From the NCBI RefSeq assembly GCF_017745215.1, contig NZ_JAGHZV010000001.1:248001-312000 (forward strand): a stretch of 64,000 bases of DNA. Direction: 5' to 3'. Source of the stretch: Sphingomonas sp. Its GTDB lineage: Bacteria; Pseudomonadota; Alphaproteobacteria; Sphingomonadales; Sphingomonadaceae. Made by a program: the position numbers and the translations under genes. Under the pieces are notes generated by a model, which was not told where the DNA came from, ran no database searches, and saw nothing but the letters and a program-made list of their open reading frames with translations. This document shows positions 1 through 8,597 of this stretch, piece after piece; the stretch's first letter is position 1, and each line of letters begins with the position of its first letter.

Positions 1-90
1 GGCGAATCAATGAGATTCTCTTAAACGCCATTTCGTGCAGGTAATGATTCTCGGGATTTTTTCCCGATATGAAACAGTCATTTACGTGTC

Positions 91-110
91 ATATAAAGAA
101 AGCTTTATAT
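91..110. promoter_or_regulatory. Inverted repeat upstream of metE, candidate operator
   Basis: ATATAAAG and CTTTATAT form a perfect 8-bp inverted repeat around a 4-nt AAAG spacer, in an AT-rich patch of GC-rich DNA about 45 nt before the riboswitch. Position and symmetry suggest an operator for a methionine-cycle repressor (for example an ArsR-type SahR/SamR protein). The regulator's identity is inference. A weak stem-loop in the 5' transcript is the alternative. Confidence 0.4.
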
Positions 111-149
111 CATGATTGACGCGAGCGGCCGCGCGTGCGATCTGGCGCA

Positions 150-326
150 GGTCGAGGTTCTCCGGGCGGATTGGTCCGCGCCGGAGCTAAGACGGGAAGC
201 CGGTGCAAGTCCGGCGCTGCCCCCGCAACTGTAAGCGGCGAGCGGCGGTCCAATCATGTCACTGGGGCCTCTGCCCTGGGAAGACCGGACCGTCCGCGCT
301 GACCCGCGAGCCAGGAGACCTGCCTT
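150..326 (+). promoter_or_regulatory. Cobalamin (AdoCbl) riboswitch, metE leader
   Basis: The conserved core is visible in order: GCTAAGACGGGAAGC near 186, GGTGCAAGTCCGGCGCTGCC, CCCGCAACTGTAAGCGG, and the B12 box GCCAGGAGACCTGCC at 310-324. It lies just upstream of metE, the B12-independent methionine synthase, a classical target that is switched off when cobalamin is available. The 120 nt between the B12 box and metE (327-446) are GC-rich and presumably hold the expression platform; I could not fix one terminator there. Outer limits are approximate. Confidence 0.93.
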
Positions 327-446
327 CGACGAACGTCCAAACCGGCGGGGTGCCCGGGCTGGCCGCTTGCGCGCGCGGCTGGGTCTCCGGTCGAGCGGGC
401 CTGTGTCCGGTGCCGGTCCTTCGCCCTTCTTCGGGGTTGAAGAACA

Positions 447-2750
447 ATGACTGTGACTGTTGCGACGCTCGGCTTTCCGCGGATCGGTCCGCGGCGCGAG
501 CTTAAATTTGCGCTGGAATCCCATTGGTCGGGCAAGAGCGGCGAAGCCAAGCTGCTCGAGGCGGCCGCCGGGCTGCGCACCGCCGCCTGGGCTCGGCAGA
601 AGGGGCTGGGGGCCGATTGGCTGCCGTCCAACGATTTCTCGCTCTACGACCATGTGCTCGACACAAGCCTGATGCTGGGCGCGGTGCCCGAACGCTATGG
701 CGCGGCCGACGGCCAGGCGGGACTCGACACCTATTTCGCGATGGCGCGCGGCACGACCGGCGCGGAGGACGGCTGCGGGCACGGCCATGGCAGCCTTACC
801 GCCTGCGAGATGACCAAGTGGTTCGACACCAACTATCATTATCTCGTTCCCGAGCTGGTGACCGGCCAGCGGCTCGCGCTCGGCGCGCTCAAGGTGGTCG
901 ACGAATATCGCGAGGCCAAGGCGCAGGGCTTTGAGACGCGGCCGGTGCTGCTCGGGCCGGTGACCTGGCTGAGCCTCGCCAAGGGGCGCGGCGTCGATCC
1001 CTTCGACTTCCTCGACGAAGTGCTGGGCCTCTATGCGGTGATCCTCGGCCACCTCGCGCATGCCGGGGCGGAATGGGTGCAGATCGACGAGCCGGTGCTC
1101 GCGCTCGACCTCAGCGAGACGCAGCGCCGCGCCTTCACCCGCGCCTATGCCCGGCTCGCGCGGAGCGGCTCGAAGCTGATGCTCGCGACCTATTTCGGTG
1201 GGCTCGGCGACAATCTCGGGCTGGCGGCGTCGCTGCCGGTCGAGGGGCTACACATCGACCTGGTGCGCGCGCCCGAGCAGCTCGAACCGGTGCTCAAGAC
1301 GGTGCCCAAGGCGGTGCTGCTCTCGCTCGGCGTGATCGACGGGCGCAACGTGTGGCGTGCCGACCTCGCGCGGCTGCTCGACCGGCTCGAGCCGCTGGCG
1401 GCGGAGCGCGACCTAGTGCTCGCGCCGTCCTGCTCGCTGCTCCACGTGCCGGTCGACCTGGCGCTCGAGACCAGGCTCGACCCGCAGCTGACGCAATGGC
1501 TGTCGTTCGCGGTGCAGAAGGTCGAGGAACTCGCGATCCTCAAGCGTGCGCTCAACGAGGGGCGCGAGAGCGTCGCCGCCGAGCTCGCCTCGGCCTCGGA
1601 AGCCGCGCGCTATCGCCGGACCTCGCCGCGGATCCACGACGTTGCGGTGGCCGACCGCGTCGCTTCGGTGACGCCGGGGATGCGCGAGCGCCGCTCGGAC
1701 GTGGAGGCGCGGCAGCAGGCGCAGGCGGCGGTGCTCGGGCTGCCGCTGTTCCCGACCACGACGATCGGCTCCTTCCCGCAGACGGCCGACGTGCGCCACG
1801 CGCGCGCCGAGCATAATCGCGGGCGGATGGACGACGGTGCCTATATCCGCTTCCTCCGCGAAGAAACGTCGCGCGCGATCAAGTGGCAGGAAGAGGCCGG
1901 GATCGACATGCTCGTCCACGGCGAGTTCGAGCGCAACGACATGGTGCAATATTTCGGCGAGCAGCTCTCGGGCTTCGCCTTCACCGTCAATGGCTGGGTG
2001 CAGAGCTATGGCTCGCGCTGCGTGCGCCCGCCGATCCTCTACGGCGACGTCTCGCGGCCGAAGCCGATGACGGTCGACTGGTGGCGCTATGCCCAGAGCC
2101 TGACGACGCGGCCGGTGAAGGGCATGCTGACCGGGCCGGTGACGATCCTCAACTGGAGCTTCGTGCGCGACGACCAGCCGCGCGCGACGAGCTGCCGCCA
2201 GATCGCGTTGGCGATCCGCGACGAGGTCCTCGACCTCGAGGCGGCGGGCTGCCAGGCGATCCAGATCGACGAGGCGGCGTTGCGCGAAGGCCTGCCGCTC
2301 CGGCGGTCCGACTGGCAGGCCTATCTCGACTGGGCGGTGGATTGCTTCCGGCTCTCGGCCGCGGGGGTGGAGGATGCGACGCAGATCCACACGCACATGT
2401 GCTACTCCGAGTTCAACGACATCCTCCCCGCGATCGGCGCGATGGAGGCGGACGTGATCTCGATCGAGACGGCCCGGTCGCAGATGGAGCTGCTCGAGGG
2501 GTTCGCGCGCTACCGCTATCCCGCAGCGATCGGGCCGGGGGTGTACGACATCCACGCCCCGCGCGTGCCAGGCGAGGCGGAGATGGTCGCGCTGATGCGG
2601 CTGGCGCAGCAGCATCTCTCGGCGCGGCAGCTGTGGGTGAACCCCGACTGCGGGCTCAAGACGCGCAAGTGGGAGGAAGTGCGCCCGGCGATCGACGCGA
2701 TGGTCGCGGCGGCGCGGACGTTGCGGGCGGAGGCGTTGGCCGAGGCCTGA
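447..2750 (+). CDS. metE: Cobalamin-independent methionine synthase MetE
   Basis: This is 5-methyltetrahydropteroyltriglutamate-homocysteine S-methyltransferase, which makes methionine in the cytoplasm without B12. The 767 residues match the usual length of about 750-760. The N-terminus TLGFPRIGPRRELK and the C-terminal catalytic half (TTTIGSFPQT; METE-type zinc site with HTHMCYSEF and the late NPDCGLKTRKW cysteine) are all present. The gene sits directly behind a cobalamin riboswitch and a candidate operator at 91-110, so expression should fall when B12 permits MetH to work. The downstream MFS gene is convergent, 21 nt away. Confidence 0.97.
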   Translation: MTVTVATLGFPRIGPRRELKFALESHWSGKSGEAKLLEAAAGLRTAAWARQKGLGADWLPSNDFSLYDHVLDTSLMLGAVPERYGAADGQAGLDTYFAMARGTTGAEDGCGHGHGSLTACEMTKWFDTNYHYLVPELVTGQRLALGALKVVDEYREAKAQGFETRPVLLGPVTWLSLAKGRGVDPFDFLDEVLGLYAVILGHLAHAGAEWVQIDEPVLALDLSETQRRAFTRAYARLARSGSKLMLATYFGGLGDNLGLAASLPVEGLHIDLVRAPEQLEPVLKTVPKAVLLSLGVIDGRNVWRADLARLLDRLEPLAAERDLVLAPSCSLLHVPVDLALETRLDPQLTQWLSFAVQKVEELAILKRALNEGRESVAAELASASEAARYRRTSPRIHDVAVADRVASVTPGMRERRSDVEARQQAQAAVLGLPLFPTTTIGSFPQTADVRHARAEHNRGRMDDGAYIRFLREETSRAIKWQEEAGIDMLVHGEFERNDMVQYFGEQLSGFAFTVNGWVQSYGSRCVRPPILYGDVSRPKPMTVDWWRYAQSLTTRPVKGMLTGPVTILNWSFVRDDQPRATSCRQIALAIRDEVLDLEAAGCQAIQIDEAALREGLPLRRSDWQAYLDWAVDCFRLSAAGVEDATQIHTHMCYSEFNDILPAIGAMEADVISIETARSQMELLEGFARYRYPAAIGPGVYDIHAPRVPGEAEMVALMRLAQQHLSARQLWVNPDCGLKTRKWEEVRPAIDAMVAAARTLRAEALAEA

Positions 2751-2771
2751 GGCGAAGCGGGGAGGGCGCCG

Positions 2772-4025
2772 TCAGCCGGCGGCGCTCTCCTCGGGCTCGG
2801 TCACGAGGCCCTGGCGGTTGCGCAGGATGTAGCGCAGGCCGATCCCGGCGGCGACCAGACCGACGAACGCCGAGAAAGCCATCGCCCAGCGCGGCCCGGC
2901 GGTGTTGGCGATCCAGCCCGAGAGCGGCGAGCCGATCGGCTGGCCGCCGAGCGACAGGGTGAGCGCGAGCGCCATGACTCGGCCGCGCATCACCCGGTCG
3001 GTGCTGATCTGGAGCAGCGCGACGGTCGAGGTAGTGACGGTCTGCGCGGCGATGCCGACCGGGATCAGGATGAGCCCGAACCAGATCTCGCCGGGCGCGA
3101 TCGCGGCGACGGCGTTGGCGACCGCGAACATGCCGAGGCCGCCGGCGATGAGCGCGAGCGTCGGCCGCTCGCGCCGCGCGGCGAGCACTGCGCCGGTGAC
3201 CGTGCCCACCGCCAGCGCCGAGGTGAGCAGGCCGAAGCCGTCGGCGTCGAGGTGGAAGGTCTTCACCGACATCGCCGAGATGACGACCGTGAAGTTGAGG
3301 CAGAAGCTGCCGAACAGGAACAGCATCACGAACAGCGCCTTGAGGTCGCTGCGCGCGGCGACATAGCGCAGCCCCGCGGCGAGCCGGCCGCCCTCCGCCG
3401 GCGGGCGCGGCGCGGGATGAAGATCGGCCGTGCGCATCGCCATGAGCGAGACCAGCACGGCGAGGAACGACGCGGCGTTGATCAGGAAGACGGTCCCCGA
3501 TCCCACCGCGGCGATCAGCAGCCCCGAGATCGCCGGGCCGACGAGCCGCGAGGCATTGAACGAGGTCGCGTTGATCGCGACGGCGTTGGCGAGGTCGCCC
3601 TCGCCGACCATGTCGCCGACGAAGGTCTGGCGCGCGGGCGCGTCGAACGCGGTCGCGCAGCCGAGCAGCAGCGCGAAGACATAGACGTGCCACAGCCGCA
3701 CCGCGCCGGTGACGGTGAGCAGCCCGAGGCCGAGCGCGAGCAGCCCGAGCGCGCTCTGGGTGAGGATCAGCAGTTTGCGCCGGTCGAGGTGATCGGCGGC
3801 ATGGCCGGTCCAGGGGAAGAGCAGCAGCGGGGGCAGGAACTGGAGCGCCGTGACCAGGCCCACCGCGGCGGCGTCGTGGTGCGTCAGCTCGGTGAGCACG
3901 AGCCAGTCCTGTGCGATGCGCTGCATCCAGGCGCCGATGTTCGAGACGATCGCGCCCGCGGACCAGATGCGGAAATTGCGGCTGTTGGCGAGCGCGCGGA
4001 AGACTCCCTGGCGCGGCTCGCTCAT
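2772..4025 (-). CDS. MFS transporter, EntS/MFS_3-like exporter
   Basis: A 417-residue inner-membrane protein with about 12 hydrophobic segments. The N-terminal stretch SRNFRIWSAGAIVSNIGAWMQRIAQDWLV and the later GHAADHLDRRK loop (MFS motif A between TM2 and TM3) are typical of the MFS_3 group that includes the enterobactin exporter EntS; AFDAPARQTF also fits this group. I chose the ATG at 4025 (MSEPRQG) over an upstream TTG. Substrate cannot be read from the sequence. It converges on metE, and nothing nearby points to a siderophore locus. Confidence 0.85.
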   Translation of the reverse strand: MSEPRQGVFRALANSRNFRIWSAGAIVSNIGAWMQRIAQDWLVLTELTHHDAAAVGLVTALQFLPPLLLFPWTGHAADHLDRRKLLILTQSALGLLALGLGLLTVTGAVRLWHVYVFALLLGCATAFDAPARQTFVGDMVGEGDLANAVAINATSFNASRLVGPAISGLLIAAVGSGTVFLINAASFLAVLVSLMAMRTADLHPAPRPPAEGGRLAAGLRYVAARSDLKALFVMLFLFGSFCLNFTVVISAMSVKTFHLDADGFGLLTSALAVGTVTGAVLAARRERPTLALIAGGLGMFAVANAVAAIAPGEIWFGLILIPVGIAAQTVTTSTVALLQISTDRVMRGRVMALALTLSLGGQPIGSPLSGWIANTAGPRWAMAFSAFVGLVAAGIGLRYILRNRQGLVTEPEESAAG

Positions 4026-4138
4026 CGCCCGCAAGTCCCGGCGCGGCGGGCCGGCGAGGGGAGAGGCGCGCGCGATACCATGCGGGTCGGGCGCTACACC
4101 CGCGAATCCCGGCGTGTCGAGCGATTATCGGTCGGGGG

Positions 4139-5053
4139 TCAGCGGACGCGGCCGGCGCGGTTCTCGAGCACGACGTTGGAGAGCTGCGCAGTGCCCGCGA
4201 CCGTCGGCAGGTGCGAGACGAAGCCGATGCCGACGTAGAAGGGCCCGTCGAGGTGGAGCGTCACCGGCGCGCCGTACTGGTGCATCGGCTCGCCCTGCTC
4301 GCTGACCCAGAGGCTGAACTGGTCGCCGCGCTTCTCGATGCCGAGGCGCCTGGGGATCAGCGTGACGAGGCTGTCGGGCGACTTGCCGCCGGGCAGGCCG
4401 CCGCGGCTGCCGACGCGATATTCCATGTCCCAGATGCGCGCGCCCTTGGTCGGGCGGATCGCGAGGTGGAACATCCCCGCGCCGTGGAGCGCGACCACCG
4501 CTTCGGGGCTGTCGTCGTCGAGCGACTGGCGGATGACGAGCACCGCCTTGCGGTCGCCGAAGCCGTCGGGGTCGGGGAAGGCGATGTCGGCGGCGAGGCT
4601 GACGTCGCCCGAGACGCGGCGGTAGAGGTAGCGGAACTCGTCGCGCGTGTACCAGAGGTTATAGCCCGCCGAGCTGATCGTGTAGGTGCCGCCCGCGAAG
4701 CTCGCCGAGCCGGGGACGAGCGCGGCGCCGATATCGGCCTGCGCCTCGAACACGCCGATCGGGCCGGGGACGATGACGGGATCGCGGTGGAAATCGGGCG
4801 GCGGCGCGACCTGGTTGTGCGTTGGCGACTGGGGATAGGCCCAGTCGGGCGCGCGGGGGGTGCCGGGCGGGCTGTTCTCGGGGGTGAGACCGGGCGGCTG
4901 CGCTTCCTGGGCGAATGCCGGTACCGCAAACACCAGCGTCATCCCGGCGAAAGCCGGGATCCAGGGCCGCAAGCCTCGTCGCCCGTGACTCCTGGGTCCC
5001 GGCTTTCGCCGGGATGACGACTGAAAGGGGCGGTGAAAGGGCTGGAACCTCAC
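4139..5053 (-). CDS. Secreted DUF1349-like protein with repeat-derived N-terminus
   Basis: The mature part (after FAVPAFAQ) runs from a short proline-rich linker into a beta-rich domain with YNLWYTRDEFRYLYRR, GDVSLAADIAFP and AVLVIRQSLDDDS, which resembles DUF1349 / concanavalin-A-like carbohydrate-associated domains. A GTG at 5053 overlaps the stop of the upstream VOC gene (GTGA) and gives 304 residues. A REP-like palindrome then lies in frame, so residues 12-38 or so are encoded by the repeat and its PWIPAFAGMT joins the native hydrophobic core to form the signal peptide. The alternative start is the ATG at 4942, inside the repeat, giving 267 residues with no basic n-region. Function unknown; export is inference. 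Confidence 0.65.
   Translation of the reverse strand: MRFQPFHRPFQSSSRRKPGPRSHGRRGLRPWIPAFAGMTLVFAVPAFAQEAQPPGLTPENSPPGTPRAPDWAYPQSPTHNQVAPPPDFHRDPVIVPGPIGVFEAQADIGAALVPGSASFAGGTYTISSAGYNLWYTRDEFRYLYRRVSGDVSLAADIAFPDPDGFGDRKAVLVIRQSLDDDSPEAVVALHGAGMFHLAIRPTKGARIWDMEYRVGSRGGLPGGKSPDSLVTLIPRRLGIEKRGDQFSLWVSEQGEPMHQYGAPVTLHLDGPFYVGIGFVSHLPTVAGTAQLSNVVLENRAGRVR
4937..5020. repeat. REP-like paired palindrome, copy 1
   Basis: Two inverted arms (GTCATCCCGGCGAAAGCCGG and its complement) flank a variable centre of about 25 nt. The same element recurs at 13169, 15585, 21482, 29028, 34548, 49744, 58778 and 63283. This copy lies inside the 5' end of the DUF1349-like gene, unlike the others, which are intergenic. 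Confidence 0.9.
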
Positions 5054-5970
5054 GGCGTCGGATCCTCCGCCTTGAACGGCGAGCAGCAGGGCTTGCCGAT
5101 CGCGTGGAACTCCATCAGCTCGGCGCGGGTGCCGTCGGGGTCGTAGAGGTTGAGCTGCCATTTGGCATCGCGTCCGATCTTGGGGACTTCCTTCTGCCCG
5201 TCGAGCCGCGCGCCGTTCCACAGCGTGGTGTAGGCGACGCGGGTGTCGGGGACGCCCAGCGCGAAATGGTTGAAGATGCCGAGCGTGGCCTGGCTCATCC
5301 CCTCAGGTATGCCGAGCGTGTCGGGGGTGCCGACGATCATATACTCCAGCCAGTCGCGCCCGTCGGGGACCTGGATCGAGACCCAGCTCGCCTTGTCATC
5401 GCTCATCCCGCCTTCCCAATAGGGACGGAAGCCAAGGATATCCTTGTAGAATTTGTCCTGGTTGGCTCGGTTGTGGATGATGAAGCCGACGTGCATCACG
5501 CGGCTCGACAGCGGGTTCCGCGGCACGTCGGGGAGCTTCGCCGGGCCCTGGACGAAGCGGACGGGGGTGCCTTCGGGATCGCTCACGTCGAACCAGGCGC
5601 TGCCGTCGCTGCCCTTCATTACCGCGGCGGGGACCGTCACGCCCTTGGCGGCGAGGTAGCGACGCATCCCCTCGGCGTCGGGGGTGGCGAAGGCGGCGTG
5701 GACGAGGCGGTTGATCGAGGCATAGCCCGCCGGAAGCGGCAGGACTTCGACGAACTGGGTGGGGCTGAAATAGAAGCGCACGCCGGCCGGATCCTCCGGG
5801 TCGGGCAGCTTCACGGCGCCGAGCTGGCCGACGTAGAAGGCCTCGGCCTTGGCGAGGTCGGTGGCATAGACCGCGAGGTGCGAGACCGCGGGGATCGGCG
5901 GGCGGGTCTGCGCCTGCGCGGTGCCCATGAGCGTGAGCAGCACAGCGGCTGCGGCCGGTAGAGCCTTCAT
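5050..5970 (-). CDS. Exported VOC (glyoxalase/dioxygenase fold) protein
   Basis: A 306-residue protein with signal peptide MKALPAAAAVLLTLMGTAQA and two vicinal-oxygen-chelate modules: VSHLAVYATDLAKAEAFY...FVEVLPLP and MHVGFIIHNRANQDKFYKDILGF, ending NLYDPDGTRAELMEF. These are the usual betaalphabetabetabeta repeats of glyoxalase/bleomycin-resistance proteins. Possible metal ligands are the His of each HLAV/HVGF and the Glu of VEVL/AELM. The ATG at 5970 follows a strong AGGAGG 10 nt upstream. Its stop overlaps the GTG of the next gene, suggesting translational coupling. Substrate unknown. Confidence 0.85.
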   Translation of the reverse strand: MKALPAAAAVLLTLMGTAQAQTRPPIPAVSHLAVYATDLAKAEAFYVGQLGAVKLPDPEDPAGVRFYFSPTQFVEVLPLPAGYASINRLVHAAFATPDAEGMRRYLAAKGVTVPAAVMKGSDGSAWFDVSDPEGTPVRFVQGPAKLPDVPRNPLSSRVMHVGFIIHNRANQDKFYKDILGFRPYWEGGMSDDKASWVSIQVPDGRDWLEYMIVGTPDTLGIPEGMSQATLGIFNHFALGVPDTRVAYTTLWNGARLDGQKEVPKIGRDAKWQLNLYDPDGTRAELMEFHAIGKPCCSPFKAEDPTP

Positions 5971-6028
5971 CTTCCCCCTCCTCTTTTGTGTGGGTTTTGC
6001 CGCGGCGGAAGGGACGGCGCAATGGGGC

Positions 6029-7060
6029 TTAAGTCGCAGGTGACGGGTCACCGGGTGGCGGATTTCGCCCGGCCAGCGCCCGGCCGATCGCGGCGAAGCT
6101 CCGGTGATTGAGCGGCAGCTCAAGCATCACATGGAGCACGCTCAGCGAATAGAGCACGACGAAGCCGAGGGTATAGCTCTCCCAGTAGAGCGCGAGCGCG
6201 CCGATCCAGAGCAGCGCGATCACGACTGCGCGCGGGCGCGAGATGCGGTGCCAGCCGATCACCGAGGTCTTCGTGAACCAGTTGAGATAGTGATAGGTAT
6301 AGGCGAAGGCGATCAGCCGCATCACGGTCACGCCTTCGTTCGACTGATAGACTTCGGAGAGGCGGTTGCCGTCGCCCAGGCCCAGCGCCCCGATCAGCTT
6401 GGCGTTGAGAAGCTCGAACGGTGCATAGCTCGCGCGGACATAGTCGCTCGCGGGATCGGCGATGTCAGGCGGGAAGAGGAAGAAGGCGAGCACGCACAGC
6501 GCATAGATCGCCAGCGACCACCAGGCCGAGGCGCGCTTCGCCCGGATCGCGCCGAGCGTCACGAAGGCGAAGGTGAAGACCAGGACGTGGATGATGGTGA
6601 TGATCAGGAAGGCGATCAGCCCGTAGAGCGGCGAGCGCGAGAGCAGCGCGATGCCGAGCGCGGTGAGCGCGATCGCGATCGCTGCGACCGGGGGCCTCGC
6701 GCGGAAGATCAGCAGTGCCGCGGCGACGAACACTAGATAGAAGAGCCCGATCTCGAACAGTGGCGAGGACGGGCGGTGCAGGATCTGCTCGCCGACGACG
6801 CCATAGATCATCACCGCGAGCGTGACGCCGACGAGCCCGAGCCAGGCGAGCTTCGCCCGCCGGCGCTCGGCGGCGTCCTCATGGCCGACGAAATAGCCGC
6901 GGTCGTGGATCCAGGAGATTTCGGTCAGATAATGGAGCGGGCCGAGGATCGCATAGGCGAGCAGGAACAGCTCGAACGGAATGACGAAGGCGGCGACGCA
7001 CGAGACGAGCATCAGCGCGCTGTTCAAATGGTCGATACGCGTTGCGGCTTGATCCTGCAT
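6029..7060 (-). CDS. Polytopic membrane protein of unknown function
   Basis: I do not recognise this 343-residue protein. It has about nine to ten hydrophobic helices and several conserved-looking His clusters at membrane edges: LGPLHYLTEISWIHDRGYF near the N-terminus, TYHYLNWFTKTSVIGWHR, and SVLHVMLELPLNHRSF near the C-terminus. Such patterns occur in membrane di-iron oxygenases and Brp/Blh-like proteins, but I cannot align it to either. The ATG at 7060 has GGGAGGG upstream. It sits between the VOC gene and the TetR gene on the same strand, 27 nt after the latter. Confidence 0.7.
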   Translation of the reverse strand: MQDQAATRIDHLNSALMLVSCVAAFVIPFELFLLAYAILGPLHYLTEISWIHDRGYFVGHEDAAERRRAKLAWLGLVGVTLAVMIYGVVGEQILHRPSSPLFEIGLFYLVFVAAALLIFRARPPVAAIAIALTALGIALLSRSPLYGLIAFLIITIIHVLVFTFAFVTLGAIRAKRASAWWSLAIYALCVLAFFLFPPDIADPASDYVRASYAPFELLNAKLIGALGLGDGNRLSEVYQSNEGVTVMRLIAFAYTYHYLNWFTKTSVIGWHRISRPRAVVIALLWIGALALYWESYTLGFVVLYSLSVLHVMLELPLNHRSFAAIGRALAGRNPPPGDPSPAT

Positions 7061-7087
7061 GGCATCCCTCCCCAGGAACGGTCGATC

Positions 7088-7729
7088 CTAGCTGCGGATC
7101 GGGGCCGCGTCATCCCAGGCGAAGTCGCGCGCTTCGGTTGGGGGGACGCCCAGCATCACGAGCTGAAGCTCGGCGGTGCGGCGGCCGGTCTCGGGCCCGG
7201 CGCCTTCGAGGCGGCGGAACAGCCCGCCCATCGTCGTCGCGGCGAAGAGGTCGACCGCGGTGTCGTCGATCGCAGTGGTGAAATGGCCCTGCGCGGCGCC
7301 GAGCTCGAGGTCGGCGCGGCAGAAGGCCATGACGCCCGCGCGCAACTCGCGGCGCTGCCAGGCGGCGCGGAACAGCGTGCGGCCCCAATCGGGGTTGGCC
7401 GCGCCGAAATCGATGAAGCCACACGTGCCGAGCACCACGCGCCGCGCGGCGTGCGTCTCGCCCGCCATCGCCTGGTCGAGCCGCGCGGCGACCTGACCCG
7501 CCATGCCGATCGCGACTGCCTGGGCAATCGCCTCGCGGTCGCGGAAATAGGTGTAGAAAGTGCCGTTGGCGACGTCGGCGAGGCGCGTGATCTCGTGCAC
7601 CGAAGCGCCCTCGAACCCGTCGCGTGCGAACAGCGCCGCCGCCGCGTCCATCAGCCGCGCGCGCGTCCGCTCGGCCTTGCCGGCGCCCCGGGCGAGATCG
7701 GCGAAGCGGGCGGAGGGCGGCGCGTTCAT
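7088..7729 (-). CDS. TetR/AcrR-family transcriptional repressor
   Basis: A 213-residue protein with an N-terminal helix-turn-helix: ARLMDAAAALFARDGFEGASVHEITRLADVANGTFYTYFRDREAI is the standard TetR DNA-binding pattern. The C-terminal ligand-binding domain is divergent, as usual. I chose the ATG at 7729 (MNAPPS); an in-frame ATG at 7750 lacks a good ribosome site. It is divergent from the phlG-like and FAD-oxidase genes, and the 65-85 nt between them hold overlapping palindromes, so it most likely represses that pair and itself, relieved by the hydrolase substrate or a relative. Confidence 0.9.
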   Translation of the reverse strand: MNAPPSARFADLARGAGKAERTRARLMDAAAALFARDGFEGASVHEITRLADVANGTFYTYFRDREAIAQAVAIGMAGQVAARLDQAMAGETHAARRVVLGTCGFIDFGAANPDWGRTLFRAAWQRRELRAGVMAFCRADLELGAAQGHFTTAIDDTAVDLFAATTMGGLFRRLEGAGPETGRRTAELQLVMLGVPPTEARDFAWDDAAPIRS

Positions 7730-7769
7730 GACCCGGAGTTGTAAGGTCATCGCGCGGAAATTGAAATTC

Positions 7770-7793
7770 TCTCAAATTTGAGATATCTCTCAA
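7770..7793. promoter_or_regulatory. Overlapping palindromes, predicted TetR operator
   Basis: TCTCAAATTTGAGA (7770-7783) is a perfect 14-bp palindrome. It shares its right half TTGAGA with a second inverted repeat, TTGAGA-N4-TCTCAA (7778-7793), so three half-sites lie in tandem. The array sits between the divergent TetR gene and the phlG-like gene, the usual place for an autoregulated TetR operator. The link to this TetR is inferred from position. Confidence 0.7.
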
Positions 7794-7814
7794 TTTATCG
7801 GGAGGAGTCGAAGG

Positions 7815-8597
7815 ATGCGCGAGGCGATGTTGGGCGTGGCGGCGGAAGGGCCCTATGCGCGCTATTGGCGGCCCGAACTCGCGCCGCTGCCCGAGGAGGT
7901 GATCGAGGCGCTGGCGCGCGGCGCGCGGCCGGCCGAGCTGTTCGCGGGCCCCGAGGACGCCGCGGCGATGCTCGAGGGCGAGGCGCCGGTCGAGACCGGG
8001 TGGAGCTGGACGCGCGCGGGCGGGGCGCGGGTGTTCTGCCGCACGCGGATGCCGCGGGTGACCCCGGCGATGTGGGACTGGTGGTTCGGCTGGCACGGCA
8101 GCGAAGCCGAGCGCTACCGGCTGTGGCATCCGCAGGCGCATGTCTCCGCGGCCTGGGCCGATGGGGAGGGCGAGACCGGGGACTATGTCGGGCGGACCTC
8201 GCTGGTGACCGAATATCTCGGCGCGTCGCCGGTGCGCGTCGCGATCCGCTTCGTCGCGCCGGCGGAATTCGGGGTCGACGAGCGGCGGCTCGCGGCGCTG
8301 GGCCAGGCGATGGTCTGCGCGCGCGTGGGGCTGCAGGGGAGCCCGGTCGAGAGCGGCGCGATGATCCACCAGCTCCGCCCGATCCCCGGCGGCTGCGAGA
8401 TGCGTTCGCGCTTCTGGCTGTTCGGCGAGCAGCTCAGGCTCGGGCGCTGGCAGGGCCCGATGGGGCGACTGCTCGCGCGGCTGGTGCCGGTGCGCCCCGC
8501 GCAGGCCGAGGCGCTGCTCGTCCATTGCGCCGAGGAGATGAATCATCTCGCCACCTTCCTCCCCGAGCTCCACGCCGAGTTCGGAGGCGCGCGATGA
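7815..8597 (+). CDS. PhlG-like 2,4-diacetylphloroglucinol hydrolase family protein
   Basis: A 260-residue protein matching the DAPG hydrolase (PhlG) fold, a zinc-dependent C-C hydrolase that removes an acetyl group from 2,4-diacetylphloroglucinol. WWFGWHGSEAERYRLWHPQAH (about 89-109) is the hallmark. H237-x3-E241 (HCAEE) fits the PhlG metal pair His270/Glu274; E133 and H105 or H109 could complete the site. GGAGGAG lies 8 nt before the ATG. The next gene overlaps its stop codon (ATGA). The true substrate may be another acylated phenol or 1,3-diketone; no phloroglucinol synthesis genes are nearby. Confidence 0.85.
   Translation: MREAMLGVAAEGPYARYWRPELAPLPEEVIEALARGARPAELFAGPEDAAAMLEGEAPVETGWSWTRAGGARVFCRTRMPRVTPAMWDWWFGWHGSEAERYRLWHPQAHVSAAWADGEGETGDYVGRTSLVTEYLGASPVRVAIRFVAPAEFGVDERRLAALGQAMVCARVGLQGSPVESGAMIHQLRPIPGGCEMRSRFWLFGEQLRLGRWQGPMGRLLARLVPVRPAQAEALLVHCAEEMNHLATFLPELHAEFGGAR

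Noticed and set aside
105..1061. Long antisense frames across metE, ubiB, mltA and others
   Set aside because: High-GC genes give long open frames on the other strand. None shows a family motif, and the sense genes are certain.
2772..4025. Siderophore export by the MFS protein next to Fur-like words
   Set aside because: The Fur-like words are 2.7 kb away at the other side of metE and no siderophore genes are present.
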